Source: Sinorhizobium medicae (GTDB taxonomy: Bacteria; Pseudomonadota; Alphaproteobacteria; Rhizobiales; Rhizobiaceae). Taken from it: a stretch of 64,000 nucleotides of DNA. The position numbers and the translations under genes were made by a program. The DNA lies in assembly GCF_007827695.1 (NCBI RefSeq), contig NZ_VITA01000001.1, positions 1 to 64,000 of the forward strand, given 5' to 3'. Numbering within the stretch: the first letter of the stretch is position 1; each line of letters begins with the position of its first letter. Below, piece after piece: positions 46,233 to 56,375 of this stretch. Below the pieces are notes generated by a model. That model ran no database searches. It was not told the origin of the DNA and worked only from the letters and a program-made list of their open reading frames with translations.

Positions 46233-46697
46233 TCAGCCAGCTTCGCTGCGGAGCGGAGCCAGGACAACATCGGCTGCATCTTTCTCGCTCGCCGCAAATT
46301 GCGCGAGCGTCATGTTGTCGAGAATGTTTGCAACAGCATCGCGCACCACGATCATCGAACGGCGCACGTGACAGTTCTCGGGATCCGAACAGTCGTCGCA
46401 CATTTCATAGGCCGTGCGGCTCGCGCAGCGGATCGGCGCCAGCGGACCGTCGAGCGTGCGGATCACCTGACCGACGCGGATCTCGGATGCGGGCCGCGCC
46501 AGAGCATAGCCGCCGCCAGGGCCTTTCTTCGAGCGAAGAAAGCCAGCGTTTCTCAGTTCGAGCATAATCGTGTCGAGAAATTTCTTCGGCAAATTGTTGC
46601 GAAGAGCGATTTCCGTGATGAATGCCGTTTCGCCCGGTTGAAGCTGGGCAAGGTCGACCATCGCCTTCAGCCCGTACTTCCCTTTTTTTGTCAGCAT
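46233..46697 (-). CDS. Rrf2-family regulator with four clustered cysteines
   Basis: 154 residues from the ATG at 46697 (MLTKKGKYGLKAMVDLAQL); longer frames upstream are not supported. The Rrf2 winged HTH is N-terminal (TEIALRNNLPKKFLDTIMLELR without its middle). Cys91, Cys100, Cys103 and Cys109 lie in CASRTAYEMCDDCSDPENCH, a spacing consistent with an Fe-S cluster or thiol sensor as in IscR, RirA or CymR relatives. It is convergent with the SfnB-like gene. Given neighbours, regulation of sulfur metabolism is one guess. Confidence 0.85.
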   Translation of the reverse strand: MLTKKGKYGLKAMVDLAQLQPGETAFITEIALRNNLPKKFLDTIMLELRNAGFLRSKKGPGGGYALARPASEIRVGQVIRTLDGPLAPIRCASRTAYEMCDDCSDPENCHVRRSMIVVRDAVANILDNMTLAQFAASEKDAADVVLAPLRSEAG

Positions 46698-47011
46698 AAG
46701 AACACCGCTTTCGAGAAGGATCGCGGCAAACGAGACGTGCACGCGATCTGCGTCCCTGTGCCCCGGACACATCAATGTCGTGCATATTGCGATTCTCGCA
46801 AGGCCACGCGCCGTTTCCCCGCCTGCCAAGCCAATCCTGCCACGGCTCGATTACGTTCGGCATCGTGGCTTCAGTTATAGATCAAGCCCAAAGTGGCGGC
46901 AAGGAAATCAACCGACTTCCTACATAGATTTACTTTTATTAGCGCCGATATCGCATCAAAAATAGCCGCGGCTCGAAACGAACTGTGAGTTCTTCCGGTG
47001 CTGGAAACCGT

Positions 47012-48445
47012 TCAGCGTTTCTTGCGCGCTTTCGACTCGTAGGGATTCTCCGATGCGCGGAAATGGATCCGGATCGGCACGCCCGCCAGATCGAAGTCGT
47101 TTCGCAGCCCATTGATGAGATAGCGTGTGTAGGAGTCCGGGACCGCTTCCGGGCGCGTGCACGAAATCATGAAACCGGGTGGTCGGGCCTTCACCTGCGT
47201 CATGTATTTGAGCTTGAGGCGGCGGCCCGAAACCGCCGGTGGCGGATGCTGCACCTGCTGCGATTCCAGCCATCGATTGAGACGCGCCGTAGAGATGCGC
47301 CGGTTCCAGACCTTATCCGTTTCGATGATCGCCTGCATGAGCCGATCGAGACCGTAGCCGGTGTGGCCGGAGATCGGCACTGCGCGGATACCCCGCGCCT
47401 GCGGCAACAGCCGCTCAGTCTTTTCGCGCAGGTCGGCAAGCAGCTCCTGCCAGTTTTCCACGAGATCCCATTTGTTGAAGGCGAGCACCGCCGCGCGCCC
47501 CTCGCGGATCACCAGGTCGACGATCTGGAGATCCTGCTTCTCGAAGGGGATGGTGGCGTCGAAGACAATGACGACGGTCTCGGCGAAGCGGATGGCACGC
47601 AGCGCATCCGCGACCGAGAGCTTTTCAAGCTTCTCCTGGACCTTCGCCTTTCGGCGCATTCCGGCCGTGTCGAACATTTTTATCGTGCGGCCGCGCCAAT
47701 CCCATTCGACGGAGATGGAATCGCGGGTAATGCCGGCTTCGGGGCCCGTCAGCAGTCGGTCTTCGCCGAGAAATCGATTGATCAGCGTCGACTTTCCAGC
47801 GTTCGGTCGTCCGACGATCGCCACGCGGAGCGGCTTGGTCTCGTCATAGACCGGCTCGATTTCTTCTTCGCCGGGGCCCTCACTGCCAATGTCGGCGCGG
47901 ATATCGACATTCGTCTCGGCCACGTCCTCCGCCGGCGGAAACGCCCTCTCCTCCCCGAGAGCAGCGACTATGGCATCGCGCAGGTCGAGCATCCCCTGGC
48001 CGTGTTCGGCCGAAATTGGGCAGGGTTCGCCAAGGCCGAGCGTGAAGGCGTCGTAGAAGCCGCCCTCCGAGCCACGCGCCTCGGACTTGTTGGCGACGAC
48101 GACGACGGGCTTGCCACGGCGGCGTAACATCTCGCCGAGCGTCTTGTCGGCGGGTGTCAGACCGGCCTTGGCATCGACGACGAAGAGCGACAGATCCGCC
48201 TCGTCAATGGCTGCCTCGGTCTGCGCCCACATCCGGCCCTGAAGGCTGTCGGGCGAGGATTGCTCGAGACCGGCGGTATCGATGATGCGGAACTTCAGGT
48301 CGACGAGCTTGGCGTCTCCCGGACGCCGGTCGCGCGTAACCCCCGGCGTGTCATCGACAAGCGCCAGCTTCTTGCCAACCAGGCGGTTGAACAAGGTGGA
48401 TTTGCCGACATTGGGGCGCCCGATAATGGCGACTGTAAAGCTCAT
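47012..48445 (-). CDS. der: GTPase Der (EngA), ribosome assembly
   Basis: 477 residues with two tandem GTPase domains, unique to Der: first GRPNVGKS at 9-16 with DTAGL, second GRPNAGKS with DTAGM, then the KH-like C-terminal domain ending [14 protein letters not shown]. It is required for 50S subunit maturation. In S. meliloti engA is on pSymB and is essential; the gene was moved there from the chromosome (established in the literature, recalled). The next gene upstream is the YfgM-like protein, a usual der neighbour. Confidence 0.96.
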   Translation of the reverse strand: MSFTVAIIGRPNVGKSTLFNRLVGKKLALVDDTPGVTRDRRPGDAKLVDLKFRIIDTAGLEQSSPDSLQGRMWAQTEAAIDEADLSLFVVDAKAGLTPADKTLGEMLRRRGKPVVVVANKSEARGSEGGFYDAFTLGLGEPCPISAEHGQGMLDLRDAIVAALGEERAFPPAEDVAETNVDIRADIGSEGPGEEEIEPVYDETKPLRVAIVGRPNAGKSTLINRFLGEDRLLTGPEAGITRDSISVEWDWRGRTIKMFDTAGMRRKAKVQEKLEKLSVADALRAIRFAETVVIVFDATIPFEKQDLQIVDLVIREGRAAVLAFNKWDLVENWQELLADLREKTERLLPQARGIRAVPISGHTGYGLDRLMQAIIETDKVWNRRISTARLNRWLESQQVQHPPPAVSGRRLKLKYMTQVKARPPGFMISCTRPEAVPDSYTRYLINGLRNDFDLAGVPIRIHFRASENPYESKARKKR

Positions 48446-48521
48446 CTCGAAATCCGTATTAAAGCGCCTCGCGTTCGATACAACTCACGGGCCTCGCCTT
48501 AAGTTTCTATTTTATGGTCAT

Positions 48522-48612
48522 CCCAAAACCGCTGCGCCCTTTTGGACGACATGCAGTTCATTCCATGCAAGTCGTTATCCAAAAACCGCTGCGCACTTTT
48601 GGGCGACATGCA
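48522..48612. repeat. Pair of rhizobial intergenic repeats with inverted half-unit
   Basis: Two direct copies (48522-48555 and 48578-48612) share AAAACCGCTGCGC, CTTTTGG and CGACATGCA. Between them ACGACATGCA is answered by TGCAAGTCGT, nine of ten bases complementary, forming a hairpin. The core matches the repeats at 38949 and 39005. It fills much of the 167-base gap between der and the YfgM-like gene and touches the stop of the latter. Confidence 0.7.
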
Positions 48613-49281
48613 TCAGGCTTTACCGCTCGAGGCGATGACGTCCAGCAGCATCTGCGCCCGGTTCATGACCCCGCGCGGGCTTTCGGTATCGTCGACGATC
48701 TGCTGAAACCAGCTCTTTGCCTTGGCATAGTCGCCGGCCCTGTAGGCTGAAAGACCGAGCGCCTCACGCGCGGAATGACGCATGGCGTTCTGCGGGACGG
48801 CCAGTTGCTCGACCTCCGAGGAGACCTGCTCGTAAGTTCCCGCATCGATAAGGAGGTAAGCGGCACGAAGCCGCGCCGCGTCGCGAAGCGCCGTTGGGAT
48901 ACGCGTATCCCTGCCGATCCCCGAGAATGCCTTGACCGCAGCGTCCGTTTCACCTTTTTGCGCCTGCAACGTCGCCAAGCGCAGTTGCGCCAGAACCGGA
49001 TAGGATCCGTAACCTTCCTTCTCCAGCCCGGTCAACGCGGCGAGTGCCTCGTCCGACTTGTTCTCCCGTGCAAGATTTAGCGCGGCAAGAAAGGTGTCGC
49101 CCGATTGTGACGAGGACGACTCCTGCCAATAGTCGTATCCCACCTTGCCGACGGTGCCGAGCACGATCAGCACGGCAATTCCGATGATGATGCTGCCGAA
49201 GCGCGTCCAGACCGCCTTCATCTGGTCCGAGCGGAGTTCGTCGTTGACCTCGCGGATAAAGCTGTCGTCCTGGTTTACCAT
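48613..49281 (-). CDS. YfgM-like tetratricopeptide membrane protein
   Basis: 222 residues. A single membrane anchor at about 29-48 (GSIIIGIAVLIVLGTVGKV) is followed by a TPR-like domain (TFLAALNLARENKSDEALAAL). Proteins of this type are linked to BamB/YfgL or to periplasmic chaperone function at the SecYEG translocon in E. coli. Its location beside der is conserved in many proteobacteria. Confidence 0.87.
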   Translation of the reverse strand: MVNQDDSFIREVNDELRSDQMKAVWTRFGSIIIGIAVLIVLGTVGKVGYDYWQESSSSQSGDTFLAALNLARENKSDEALAALTGLEKEGYGSYPVLAQLRLATLQAQKGETDAAVKAFSGIGRDTRIPTALRDAARLRAAYLLIDAGTYEQVSSEVEQLAVPQNAMRHSAREALGLSAYRAGDYAKAKSWFQQIVDDTESPRGVMNRAQMLLDVIASSGKA

Positions 49282-49415
49282 GTCCCGTCCCGGCCGCCCG
49301 GCCCTGATCTAAAAGAAGTTGGCGCGTTCTACCCGATTTTGCGCCGCTTGTAAGGGGGAGAACGAATCTAATACGCTGAAGCGGGTGCGGGCGGGCAAGC
49401 CGCGTACATCCCGCT

Positions 49416-50003
49416 CTAACCGATGACGACCGGCGGAACGCCGATCACGAGCTCATGCAGCTTCCAGACAAAGAGCACATATGCGGCGAGACCTGTGAGG
49501 ACCGCCAGAACATCGTTACGCCCGGATTTGAAGACCGGAAGCACCTTCTCGCCCGCGCGCTCGCGTCTTTTCAGCGAGATGCGCAGGATCACCGCCCATG
49601 CAAGAAAGGACCCGAAGAGCAGCACCGAGGACGTCTCGCCATTGGCAAGCAGGTGCGCGAGCGCCCAGATCTTGATCGAGAGGACCTGCGGATGCTTGAG
49701 CGCCACGGCGATGCGGCCCGCCGGCAGAAAGCCTGCAGCAAGCACGATGAAGGCGATGAGCATCAGGAGAAGGGCGATATGGCGCAGAAACTCCGGCGGA
49801 TTGTATAGCATCCCGGTTTCGCCACGCGCCTGACCGAAACCGTAGATGATCAGACAGACACCGACGAGGCTGACGATCGTATAGAGCCCCATCCATGTGC
49901 CCTTGCCGCGGCTTTCGATGATGCCGGCCCGAAAGCCGGGCGCAACCACGCGGATGAGGTGCATGCCGAGAAATATGATGATGCCCAGAAGGAGTATGGC
50001 CAT
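49416..50003 (-). CDS. NnrU-family membrane protein
   Basis: 195 residues, five to six hydrophobic segments (ILLLGIIIFLGMHLI; LYTIVSLVGVCLIIYGF; HIALLLMLIAFIVLAAGFL). The family motif LKHPQVLSIKIWALAHLLANGE is present, characteristic of NnrU/15-cis-zeta-carotene isomerase-like proteins, which may bind heme. NnrU was named from a nitric oxide-linked locus, but no denitrification genes are nearby and the function here is unknown. Confidence 0.87.
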   Translation of the reverse strand: MAILLLGIIIFLGMHLIRVVAPGFRAGIIESRGKGTWMGLYTIVSLVGVCLIIYGFGQARGETGMLYNPPEFLRHIALLLMLIAFIVLAAGFLPAGRIAVALKHPQVLSIKIWALAHLLANGETSSVLLFGSFLAWAVILRISLKRRERAGEKVLPVFKSGRNDVLAVLTGLAAYVLFVWKLHELVIGVPPVVIG

Positions 50004-50173
50004 GAGTCACCGCTTGTTCGAGATGTCGGACCGCTGAAGTGCCGTATGACGGCGTCTGTTTCGGCGATCCAGCTAGCTATGCAGTATCTGCGATAGCGCC
50101 TTTTTTCCACCCAATCAAAGGAATGCCGCAATTTCGGACGAACTGCGACGAAACCAATCGTCACAGTTGAAAC

Positions 50174-51172
50174 ATGATTCGTATTTCTTTGGCTTTATCC
50201 GTTGCTCTTTTTCCCGCTCTCGCCCTCGCCGATCCGCCGTCGGCTCGCCAGTTGCCAAAGCAGCTCGTCGTCATCTCGTTCGATGGCGCGCACGACAATG
50301 CGCTTTGGCAGAAAAGCCTCACAATGGGCAAGCGCACGGGCGCGCGTTTCACCTATTTCCTCTCCTGCACCTTCCTGATGACGAGAGCTGACGGAAAGCA
50401 GACCTATCGCGCGCCGGGTCAGAAGCCGGGCCGCTCAAACGTCGGGTTCGCGCAAAGCCGTGAAGACATCGCGATGCGCGCCGGCCATGTCTGGCAGGCG
50501 CATCTCGCTGGCCACGAGATCGGGAGCCATGCCTGCGGCCATTTCGACGGAAAGGACTGGAGCAAGGCGGACTGGGCAAGCGAGTTTTCCGCGTTCCGCG
50601 CAGCGCTGGCGAACGCCTGGAAGAGGGCCGGCAAACCGGAAGCCGAGCCGGAGGGCTGGGCCGATTTCGCGCAAGGCGGCATCAAGGGTTTTCGCGCCCC
50701 CTACCTGTCTCTCAGCGACGGCCTCGTGCCTGCACTGAAGACATTCGGTTTCAGCTATGATGCGAGCCTCGTCACCAAGGGGCCCGGCTGGCCCAGCTTC
50801 GCAGACGGACTTATACGTTTCGGGCTGCCGCTCATCCCGGAAGGCCCTTCCCACCGCCCGGTCATCGGGATGGACTACAACCTCTTCGTCCGTCATTCGA
50901 TGGGAGTCGAGAACAGCAGAGACAGCGCCCGCTTCGAGGAACGAACGCTTGCCGCGTTTCGCAATGCCTTTCGCAAAGAATACGAAGGCGAGCGCATACC
51001 CCTCCAGCTTGGCTTCCACTTCGTCGAGATGAACGGCGGCGCCTATTGGCGAGCCCTCGACGGCTTTCTGTCGGAAACCTGCAGCAAGCCTGACGTCGCC
51101 TGCGTCAGCTACGCCGAGGCCCTGCCGCTGATCGAGAATGCGAGAAAGAAGGCGGATCGCTCCGCCTTCTGA
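50174..51172 (+). CDS. Exported polysaccharide deacetylase-family protein
   Basis: 332 residues. A signal peptide (MIRISLALSVALFPALALA) precedes a NodB-like barrel: VISFDGAHDNALW near residue 34 provides the metal Asp, HEIGSHACGHF the two His ligands, and GFRAPYL the substrate Arg. The usual FDDGP motif reads FDGAHD, so the activity is uncertain. It is divergent from the NnrU gene; the bacA gene converges nine bases downstream. Confidence 0.85.
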   Translation: MIRISLALSVALFPALALADPPSARQLPKQLVVISFDGAHDNALWQKSLTMGKRTGARFTYFLSCTFLMTRADGKQTYRAPGQKPGRSNVGFAQSREDIAMRAGHVWQAHLAGHEIGSHACGHFDGKDWSKADWASEFSAFRAALANAWKRAGKPEAEPEGWADFAQGGIKGFRAPYLSLSDGLVPALKTFGFSYDASLVTKGPGWPSFADGLIRFGLPLIPEGPSHRPVIGMDYNLFVRHSMGVENSRDSARFEERTLAAFRNAFRKEYEGERIPLQLGFHFVEMNGGAYWRALDGFLSETCSKPDVACVSYAEALPLIENARKKADRSAF

Positions 51173-51181
51173 TGCCTGCCG

Positions 51182-52444
51182 TTACAAGGCCAACTCTTCT
51201 TTACCGCCAGCGTCGATGAACTGGCGGTCGATTTCCGGCAGCGGTTCGTCGTCCAACACCGATTCAAAGGCTTTGAGACGTTTGTAGATCGAAAGAAGCT
51301 CGACGATCGTGGTCCAGGAATTGACGAGATACTGGAACGACGTGCGCACCTGCTCGAAGACGTTCAGGACCTGGTTCATGACGCCAAGCGTCAGCTTTCC
51401 CGCCACGATCGCCGGCACCAGAACGAAGGTACCAAACAGGTTGTCTGCCTGAAGGTAGAAGATGCGGGCGATGTTGAAGTACATGTAATGGAAATACAGG
51501 CGGAAATAGTTACGCCTGACGTTATCGAACAGCTGCCCGAGTGTCACCGGATCCGCGCGGTCCTCGTGATCCTCACCATAGACCAGTTCCTTCCGATAAG
51601 CCGCCTCGACCCGCTGATTGCGAAATTCCAGTCCCGGGAGCTTGATACCGACTGCAGCCAGAAAAACCGTGCCGAAAACGGACCAGAATACGGCCGCCCA
51701 GACGAGGGCGTGCGGTATTTCGCCGACGATCGGCAGAACGTTTACCTGCTCGGAAAACTTGAAGAGCACCGGCAAAAACGCGATCAGCGTCATGATCGAA
51801 CTGACGAGACCGACACCCAGCCTTTCCACCGTGCTGGAAAAACGCATCGTGTCTTCCTGCACACGCTGCGATGCACCTTCGACGTGGCGCAGCCTCGGCC
51901 AGTGGGTGACGTAGTATTCGTTCATCGCCGTACGCCAGCGAAAAATGTAGTGACTGACGAAAAAGAGATTGAGAACGCCGACCGTCACCGCCACGAAAGC
52001 GATGCCGGCGAAGCCGAGCATCCCCGAATAGAGCTGACCTGCCGTCACGGGCGCTGTGCGCGCAAGCGCCTGCTGGATCAGATCATAGAACGGGCCGTAC
52101 CACGCATTGATGGCGACGCTGACCTGAACCGAGAAATAGGTGTTGAATATGATGAGCGCCGTGCCGAGGACTGACCAGTATTGCCACCGATGCGGACTGT
52201 AGGCGAACCAGAACGCAGAAAACAGGGCGACGACCACAGCGTAATAGACGTAAAACCAGAGAAAGGGTGTCGACCAGAAGACGGACACCCCGATGATCGG
52301 TTCCTGTCCAGGCGGGAGCGGCGGCAAGCCGAGGTAAGCGCCGATATCCCTTCCTCCGCCATACCATGCAAGGACGGCAAGAAGGCTCCAGACGGCGGAT
52401 GATATGAAAAACAGTTTCGGCTTCGGAAAAAAGGACTGGAACAA
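51182..52444 (-). CDS. bacA: BacA/SbmA-type peptide transporter
   Basis: 420 residues, the length of S. meliloti BacA, with about seven or eight membrane segments. [17 protein letters not shown], the [21 protein letters not shown] region, [23 protein letters not shown] in part, and [20 protein letters not shown] are conserved in this family. BacA imports antimicrobial peptides and some drugs and is needed for bacteroid survival with nodule cysteine-rich peptides and for very-long-chain fatty acid lipid A (established for S. meliloti). Its pSymB location fits the rest of the window. Confidence 0.88.
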   Translation of the reverse strand: MFQSFFPKPKLFFISSAVWSLLAVLAWYGGGRDIGAYLGLPPLPPGQEPIIGVSVFWSTPFLWFYVYYAVVVALFSAFWFAYSPHRWQYWSVLGTALIIFNTYFSVQVSVAINAWYGPFYDLIQQALARTAPVTAGQLYSGMLGFAGIAFVAVTVGVLNLFFVSHYIFRWRTAMNEYYVTHWPRLRHVEGASQRVQEDTMRFSSTVERLGVGLVSSIMTLIAFLPVLFKFSEQVNVLPIVGEIPHALVWAAVFWSVFGTVFLAAVGIKLPGLEFRNQRVEAAYRKELVYGEDHEDRADPVTLGQLFDNVRRNYFRLYFHYMYFNIARIFYLQADNLFGTFVLVPAIVAGKLTLGVMNQVLNVFEQVRTSFQYLVNSWTTIVELLSIYKRLKAFESVLDDEPLPEIDRQFIDAGGKEELAL

Positions 52445-52597
52445 GGGACGGCACTCTCGGTTCTGGGGAGGACAAGGACTTGCCTCCTGATGCGCCGAAA
52501 CTAGGGCAATTCACCTTGCGCAACAATTACGGAATGCGAATGTTACTGTTATTTCATGCGGCTGCCGACATCACCTGCCAGCCGTGATGCGTGCCTG

Positions 52598-53839
52598 TCA
52601 TTGCGCCAGAGCGGCATTTATCCTGCGCAGTTCGGCGAGAACGACGATTCCACAGATCAACAGAACGACAGCTGCGACCAAGGTCGGCAAAGCGTAGCTT
52701 CCGGTCCGGTCCGCAAGCCATCCCGCGACGAGCGGCCCGACGATCTGGCCGAGTCCGAAGGCGGCTGTCATGAAGGCGAGCGCGCGGCGCGGGCTTTCGG
52801 GGGCGAGCTGCCGGCCCATCTGCAGGCCGTAGGCCGTGATCATCATGAAGGTAGCACCGAGCATCAGCCCGCCGACAAGCGGCGCGTAGGGCGAAGGGAG
52901 GGAAACCGTCAGCACGAGACCGGCCGCCTCGACCAGCAGGCCGGCCGCATAGACACCGGCGAGCCCGAAATGCGGAACGGCGAAACGCCAGAGATAAATC
53001 GAAAGCGCCGCGCTGATACCGGTGATCAGCCAGGCGAGGAACTCGACGCTGTGGCCACCGCTTGCATCCCGGGCCATGGCGACGAGAAAGGTCGCCGTGA
53101 TCACGTAGCCGAAACCGAAAAAGCCATAGGTGAGCGTCACGGCTATGAGAGGCCGCCTCGCGACAAGGCGCGCCTCCGGTCGGCCGCCGCTTTTGGCATG
53201 GCGGCTCGCTGGCAGCAGCGCGGCCACCGCGACAGCGCCCACCAACGCGACAAGTCCGCCCGCGAACCAGTCGGCTTGCGACGCAGAAATACCCGCGGCG
53301 CCTGCGAGGGGCGCGACCCAGACCACGATCGATGAGAGTGCGATGCCGAAACCGACGCCGCCGAAATGCACTGAAGGCACGTGTTCGGATCGTGCGGCGA
53401 GCCCCTGCCCCAGCACTATTCCCGAGATGAAGATCATCGCAAAGGCGCTCGCCAGGCCTGCCAGAAAGCGGATGATGCAAAAGGCGATAACGGACGATGT
53501 AAGCCCCATCGCGGCGAGCAGCAGGGTGGTCGAGACCAGAGCCGCAAGGCCGAGCCCGCGTTCGCGGCCGTGCGCCCAACCATAGCCGGCGAGCACCGCG
53601 CCCGCGAGATAGCCAATGAAATTCGCGGCGGCGATCAGCCCGGCATCCCCCGGAGAAATCCCGGTGTCGGCCATCATCGCCGGCAGGATAGGGGTGTAGG
53701 AGAACCGGCCGAAGCCCATGGCGACCGCCATGGCTATCGCGCCGGCGATCGCGGTGGCCGCCAGACCGCTCGGCATTGTCGAGTGCCTCGACCCTGATCC
53801 GCTGCGGTCCTGCCGATTCTGGAGAGTGCTCATGTCCAT
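52598..53839 (-). CDS. YbfB-family MFS transporter
   Basis: 413 residues, 12 membrane segments. GFGRFSYTPILPAMMADTG is the YbfB/YjiJ opening, with a MFS signature GYLAGAVLAGYGWAHGRERG. Several starts are possible (53839, 53833 or 53776); the family start suggests the internal Met MPSGLAATAIAGA at 53776, but the longer form is kept. Substrate unknown. It is a single gene on the minus strand between map and bacA. Confidence 0.85.
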   Translation of the reverse strand: MDMSTLQNRQDRSGSGSRHSTMPSGLAATAIAGAIAMAVAMGFGRFSYTPILPAMMADTGISPGDAGLIAAANFIGYLAGAVLAGYGWAHGRERGLGLAALVSTTLLLAAMGLTSSVIAFCIIRFLAGLASAFAMIFISGIVLGQGLAARSEHVPSVHFGGVGFGIALSSIVVWVAPLAGAAGISASQADWFAGGLVALVGAVAVAALLPASRHAKSGGRPEARLVARRPLIAVTLTYGFFGFGYVITATFLVAMARDASGGHSVEFLAWLITGISAALSIYLWRFAVPHFGLAGVYAAGLLVEAAGLVLTVSLPSPYAPLVGGLMLGATFMMITAYGLQMGRQLAPESPRRALAFMTAAFGLGQIVGPLVAGWLADRTGSYALPTLVAAVVLLICGIVVLAELRRINAALAQ

Positions 53840-53931
53840 TTATTGCATCGCAGCAAGAGCGCGGCAAATCATCAAAATTCAACGATCCATCAATGGAATC
53901 GAACGGCCAAGCCGCTTACCCGGTATTTTCC

Positions 53932-54681
53932 CTAACCTGGCAGCGTCACAACCAATGGCCCGCTGCGGGTGACGACGACCGTATGCTCGTATTGCACGGT
54001 CGGCGCGCGCGGTTCGCTATAGAGCGTCCAATCGTCGTCTCCGCCTTCCGCCCACTGCGCCCCCATCGACAGGAAGGGCTCGACAGTGAAGACCATGCCC
54101 TCGGCCATCCGCCGCCGCTCAGACGGGTCGGGCCAGGTTGCGATTTCGCTCGGCTCCTCATGCAGCGACCGGCCGATACCGTGGCTGGCCAGATTGGCGA
54201 CCAGAGAGTAACGGTTCTTGCGCGCAAAGGCACCGATCGAATTGCCGATCGCGGCCAGCGGCTGGCCCGGCTTGACCTGCTTCAACCCCACCCACATAGC
54301 GCGCTTCCCGTCACGGCAAAGACGATCGATGGCCGCAGTGACCGGCGGCACGGGAAAGGATGCGCCCGTATCGGCAAAGAGGCCGCCCTTCTCGGCCGAA
54401 ACGTCGATGTTGACGAGATCGCCTGCCTGGATCACGCGGCTACCGGGTATGCCGTGCGCGATCTCCTCATTGACGCTGATGCAGGTCGCCCCTGGAAAGG
54501 CATAGCAAAGCTCAGGTGCGGAGCGAGCGCCCGCCTCCTCCATAACCTTGCGGCCGATCGCGTCGAGCTCGGCCGTGGTGATCCCCGGCTCCAGCGCCTC
54601 GCCCATCGTCTGGAGCGCATTGGCGCAAATCCGGCCGATTTCCTTCAGCCTTTCCAGGTCGTCGTCGTTGTTGAGGGTCAT
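53932..54681 (-). CDS. map: Type I methionine aminopeptidase
   Basis: 249 residues from the ATG at 54681 (MTLNNDDDLERLKEIG); a GTG seven codons upstream is an alternative. Metal ligands are all present: Asp in NIDVSAEKGG, Asp in LFADTGASF, His in HGIGRSLHE, Glu in FTVEPF and Glu in VQYEHTVVV. It removes initiator Met from nascent proteins. A second map gene usually exists on the chromosome of Sinorhizobium, so this may be a paralogue with a restricted role (inference). Confidence 0.9.
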   Translation of the reverse strand: MTLNNDDDLERLKEIGRICANALQTMGEALEPGITTAELDAIGRKVMEEAGARSAPELCYAFPGATCISVNEEIAHGIPGSRVIQAGDLVNIDVSAEKGGLFADTGASFPVPPVTAAIDRLCRDGKRAMWVGLKQVKPGQPLAAIGNSIGAFARKNRYSLVANLASHGIGRSLHEEPSEIATWPDPSERRRMAEGMVFTVEPFLSMGAQWAEGGDDDWTLYSEPRAPTVQYEHTVVVTRSGPLVVTLPG

Positions 54682-54753
54682 GATGTCTCGCTTTCGCGGC
54701 ACATTTAGCGTGCGGGAGCCGGATATTCCAGTACCGGAGCGGCCGTGTACAAC

Positions 54754-55797
54754 TCAAGAGCTGTGCTGCTCGGCCAGCATTTCGCGGACCAGCGGCGCGA
54801 CCTTTGTGCCGTAGAGTTCGATGCCGCGCAAAATCCGGTCATGCGGCATCGGGCCAATCGCCATCTGCAGCAGAAAGCGATCGATGTCGAAGAGCTTCTG
54901 ATGCGCGACGATTTTCCTTGCGACTGTCTCGGGGTCCCCGAGGAAGAGATTGCCGGTCGGGCTGATGGCCCGATCGAAATGGGTGCGGTTGGTTGGACCC
55001 CAGCCGCGTTCGCGCCCGATGCGGTTCATCACTTCGGCCTGCGGGCCGTAAAACTGATCTGCAGCCTCCTGCGTGGTGTCGGCGATGAAACCATGGACGT
55101 TGATGCTGCTCTTCAGCTTCGACGGGTCCTGCCCCGACCTGCGCGCAGCCTCACGGTAGAGCTGGAAGAGCGGGGCGAAGCGTTCCGGTTCGCCTCCGAT
55201 GATCGCAAGCGCCATGGGCAGGCCGAGCGCACCGGCACGCGCGACCGACTGCGGCGTTCCGCCGACCGCAATCCACAGCGGCAGCGGGTCCTGCAGTGGG
55301 CGCGGATAAACGCCGCGGTCGTCGATCGGCGCTCTGAGGGCGCCAGACCAGGTGACCCTTTCATTGTCGCGCAACGCCAGGAGGAGATCCAGTTTTTCGG
55401 CGAAAAGCTGGTCGTAGTCGTCGAGCGACTGGCCGAAGAGCGGGAATGATTCGATGAAGGAGCCGCGCCCTGCCATGATCTCGGCGCGCCCGTTCGAAAG
55501 CACGTCGAGCGTGGCAAATTGCTGGAAGACGCGCACGGGCTCGTCGGAGCTCAGCACAGTGACCGCACTCGTCAGCCGTATACGGCTGGTGCGGGCGGCG
55601 GCGGCGGCGAGGATCACCGCCGGTGCGGACGCCGCATAGTCGGGCCGGTGATGCTCGCCGAGGCCGAAAACGTCGAGCCCGACCTGATCGGCAAGCTCGA
55701 TTTCCTCCAGAAGATTCGTGAGGCGACGGCGCGCCTCCGCTCCCTTGTCGGCTGCATTCGGGTCAACGTCGGCGAATGTATAGAGTCCGAGTTCCAT
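54754..55797 (-). CDS. Luciferase-like (LLM class) flavin monooxygenase
   Basis: 347 residues. The F420/FMN luciferase-like TIM barrel starts [12 protein letters not shown], then LFGLGEHH-like [45 protein letters not shown], and a C-terminal [13 protein letters not shown]. It likely uses reduced FMN from a separate reductase. Substrate unknown. AGGAAAG precedes the ATG. No reductase gene is adjacent. Confidence 0.86.
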   Translation of the reverse strand: MELGLYTFADVDPNAADKGAEARRRLTNLLEEIELADQVGLDVFGLGEHHRPDYAASAPAVILAAAAARTSRIRLTSAVTVLSSDEPVRVFQQFATLDVLSNGRAEIMAGRGSFIESFPLFGQSLDDYDQLFAEKLDLLLALRDNERVTWSGALRAPIDDRGVYPRPLQDPLPLWIAVGGTPQSVARAGALGLPMALAIIGGEPERFAPLFQLYREAARRSGQDPSKLKSSINVHGFIADTTQEAADQFYGPQAEVMNRIGRERGWGPTNRTHFDRAISPTGNLFLGDPETVARKIVAHQKLFDIDRFLLQMAIGPMPHDRILRGIELYGTKVAPLVREMLAEQHSS

Positions 55798-55904
55798 AGC
55801 TGCTTTCCTGCGAGTCTAGCTCTGCCTTAGAGATAATCGGCGCAGGATTGGGTCGCAAATGCGCATTTGGGAAACGCACTGTTTCGAGCCGACGTCCATC
55901 GGAG

Positions 55905-56363
55905 TCAGGTGCTCTTCGGTTTCTTTTGCGAACGAGCGCTCGTGCGTGCCGACATGTTCAGCGCCACGGCGGCACGCACAAGCGCGATGAACGCCTCTTC
56001 ATCGATCTCCTCGCCCTCGTGAAAATCGATGGCACGCCGCGTATTGCCCTCGAGGCTGGAATTGAAAAGACCCGAAGGGTCGTCCAACGAGGCGCCCTTG
56101 GCGAAAGTGGTCTTCACCGCATTCTTGTAGACCTCGCCGGTGCAGATTATTCCCGCATGCGACCACACGGGAACGCCTCTCCACTTCACTTCCTCGATCA
56201 CTTCCGGGTCGGCCCGCCGGATGAGTTTCCGAATTCGGGCGAGCGTCTCGCCCCGCCAGTCGCTGAACTCACTGATCCGCGCATCGATCAGTTGAGAGGG
56301 AGAAACGTCTCCTTCGTTCGGGCCGCTCATCGTATTCTCCATGTTGGCCGTGGCCTTCTTCAT
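55905..56363 (-). CDS. DUF1801-domain protein
   Basis: 152 residues. DUF1801 (YdhG-like) features: RIRKLIRRADPEVIEEVKWRGVPVW, the WSHAGIICTGEVYKNAVKTTF region, and LDDPSGLFNSSLEGNTRRAIDF. The start has GAGGGG nine bases upstream. Proteins of this group have no clear biochemical role; here it closes an operon led by an ArsR regulator. It is related to but distinct from the neighbour at 56376. Confidence 0.83.
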   Translation of the reverse strand: MKKATANMENTMSGPNEGDVSPSQLIDARISEFSDWRGETLARIRKLIRRADPEVIEEVKWRGVPVWSHAGIICTGEVYKNAVKTTFAKGASLDDPSGLFNSSLEGNTRRAIDFHEGEEIDEEAFIALVRAAVALNMSARTSARSQKKPKST

Positions 56364-56375
56364 GGTTGTTACCCC

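Noticed and set aside
46700-47010. Searched for a tRNA-Arg gene near der, as reported in S. meliloti
   Set aside because: No cloverleaf or T-loop consensus was found in this or other gaps in the window.
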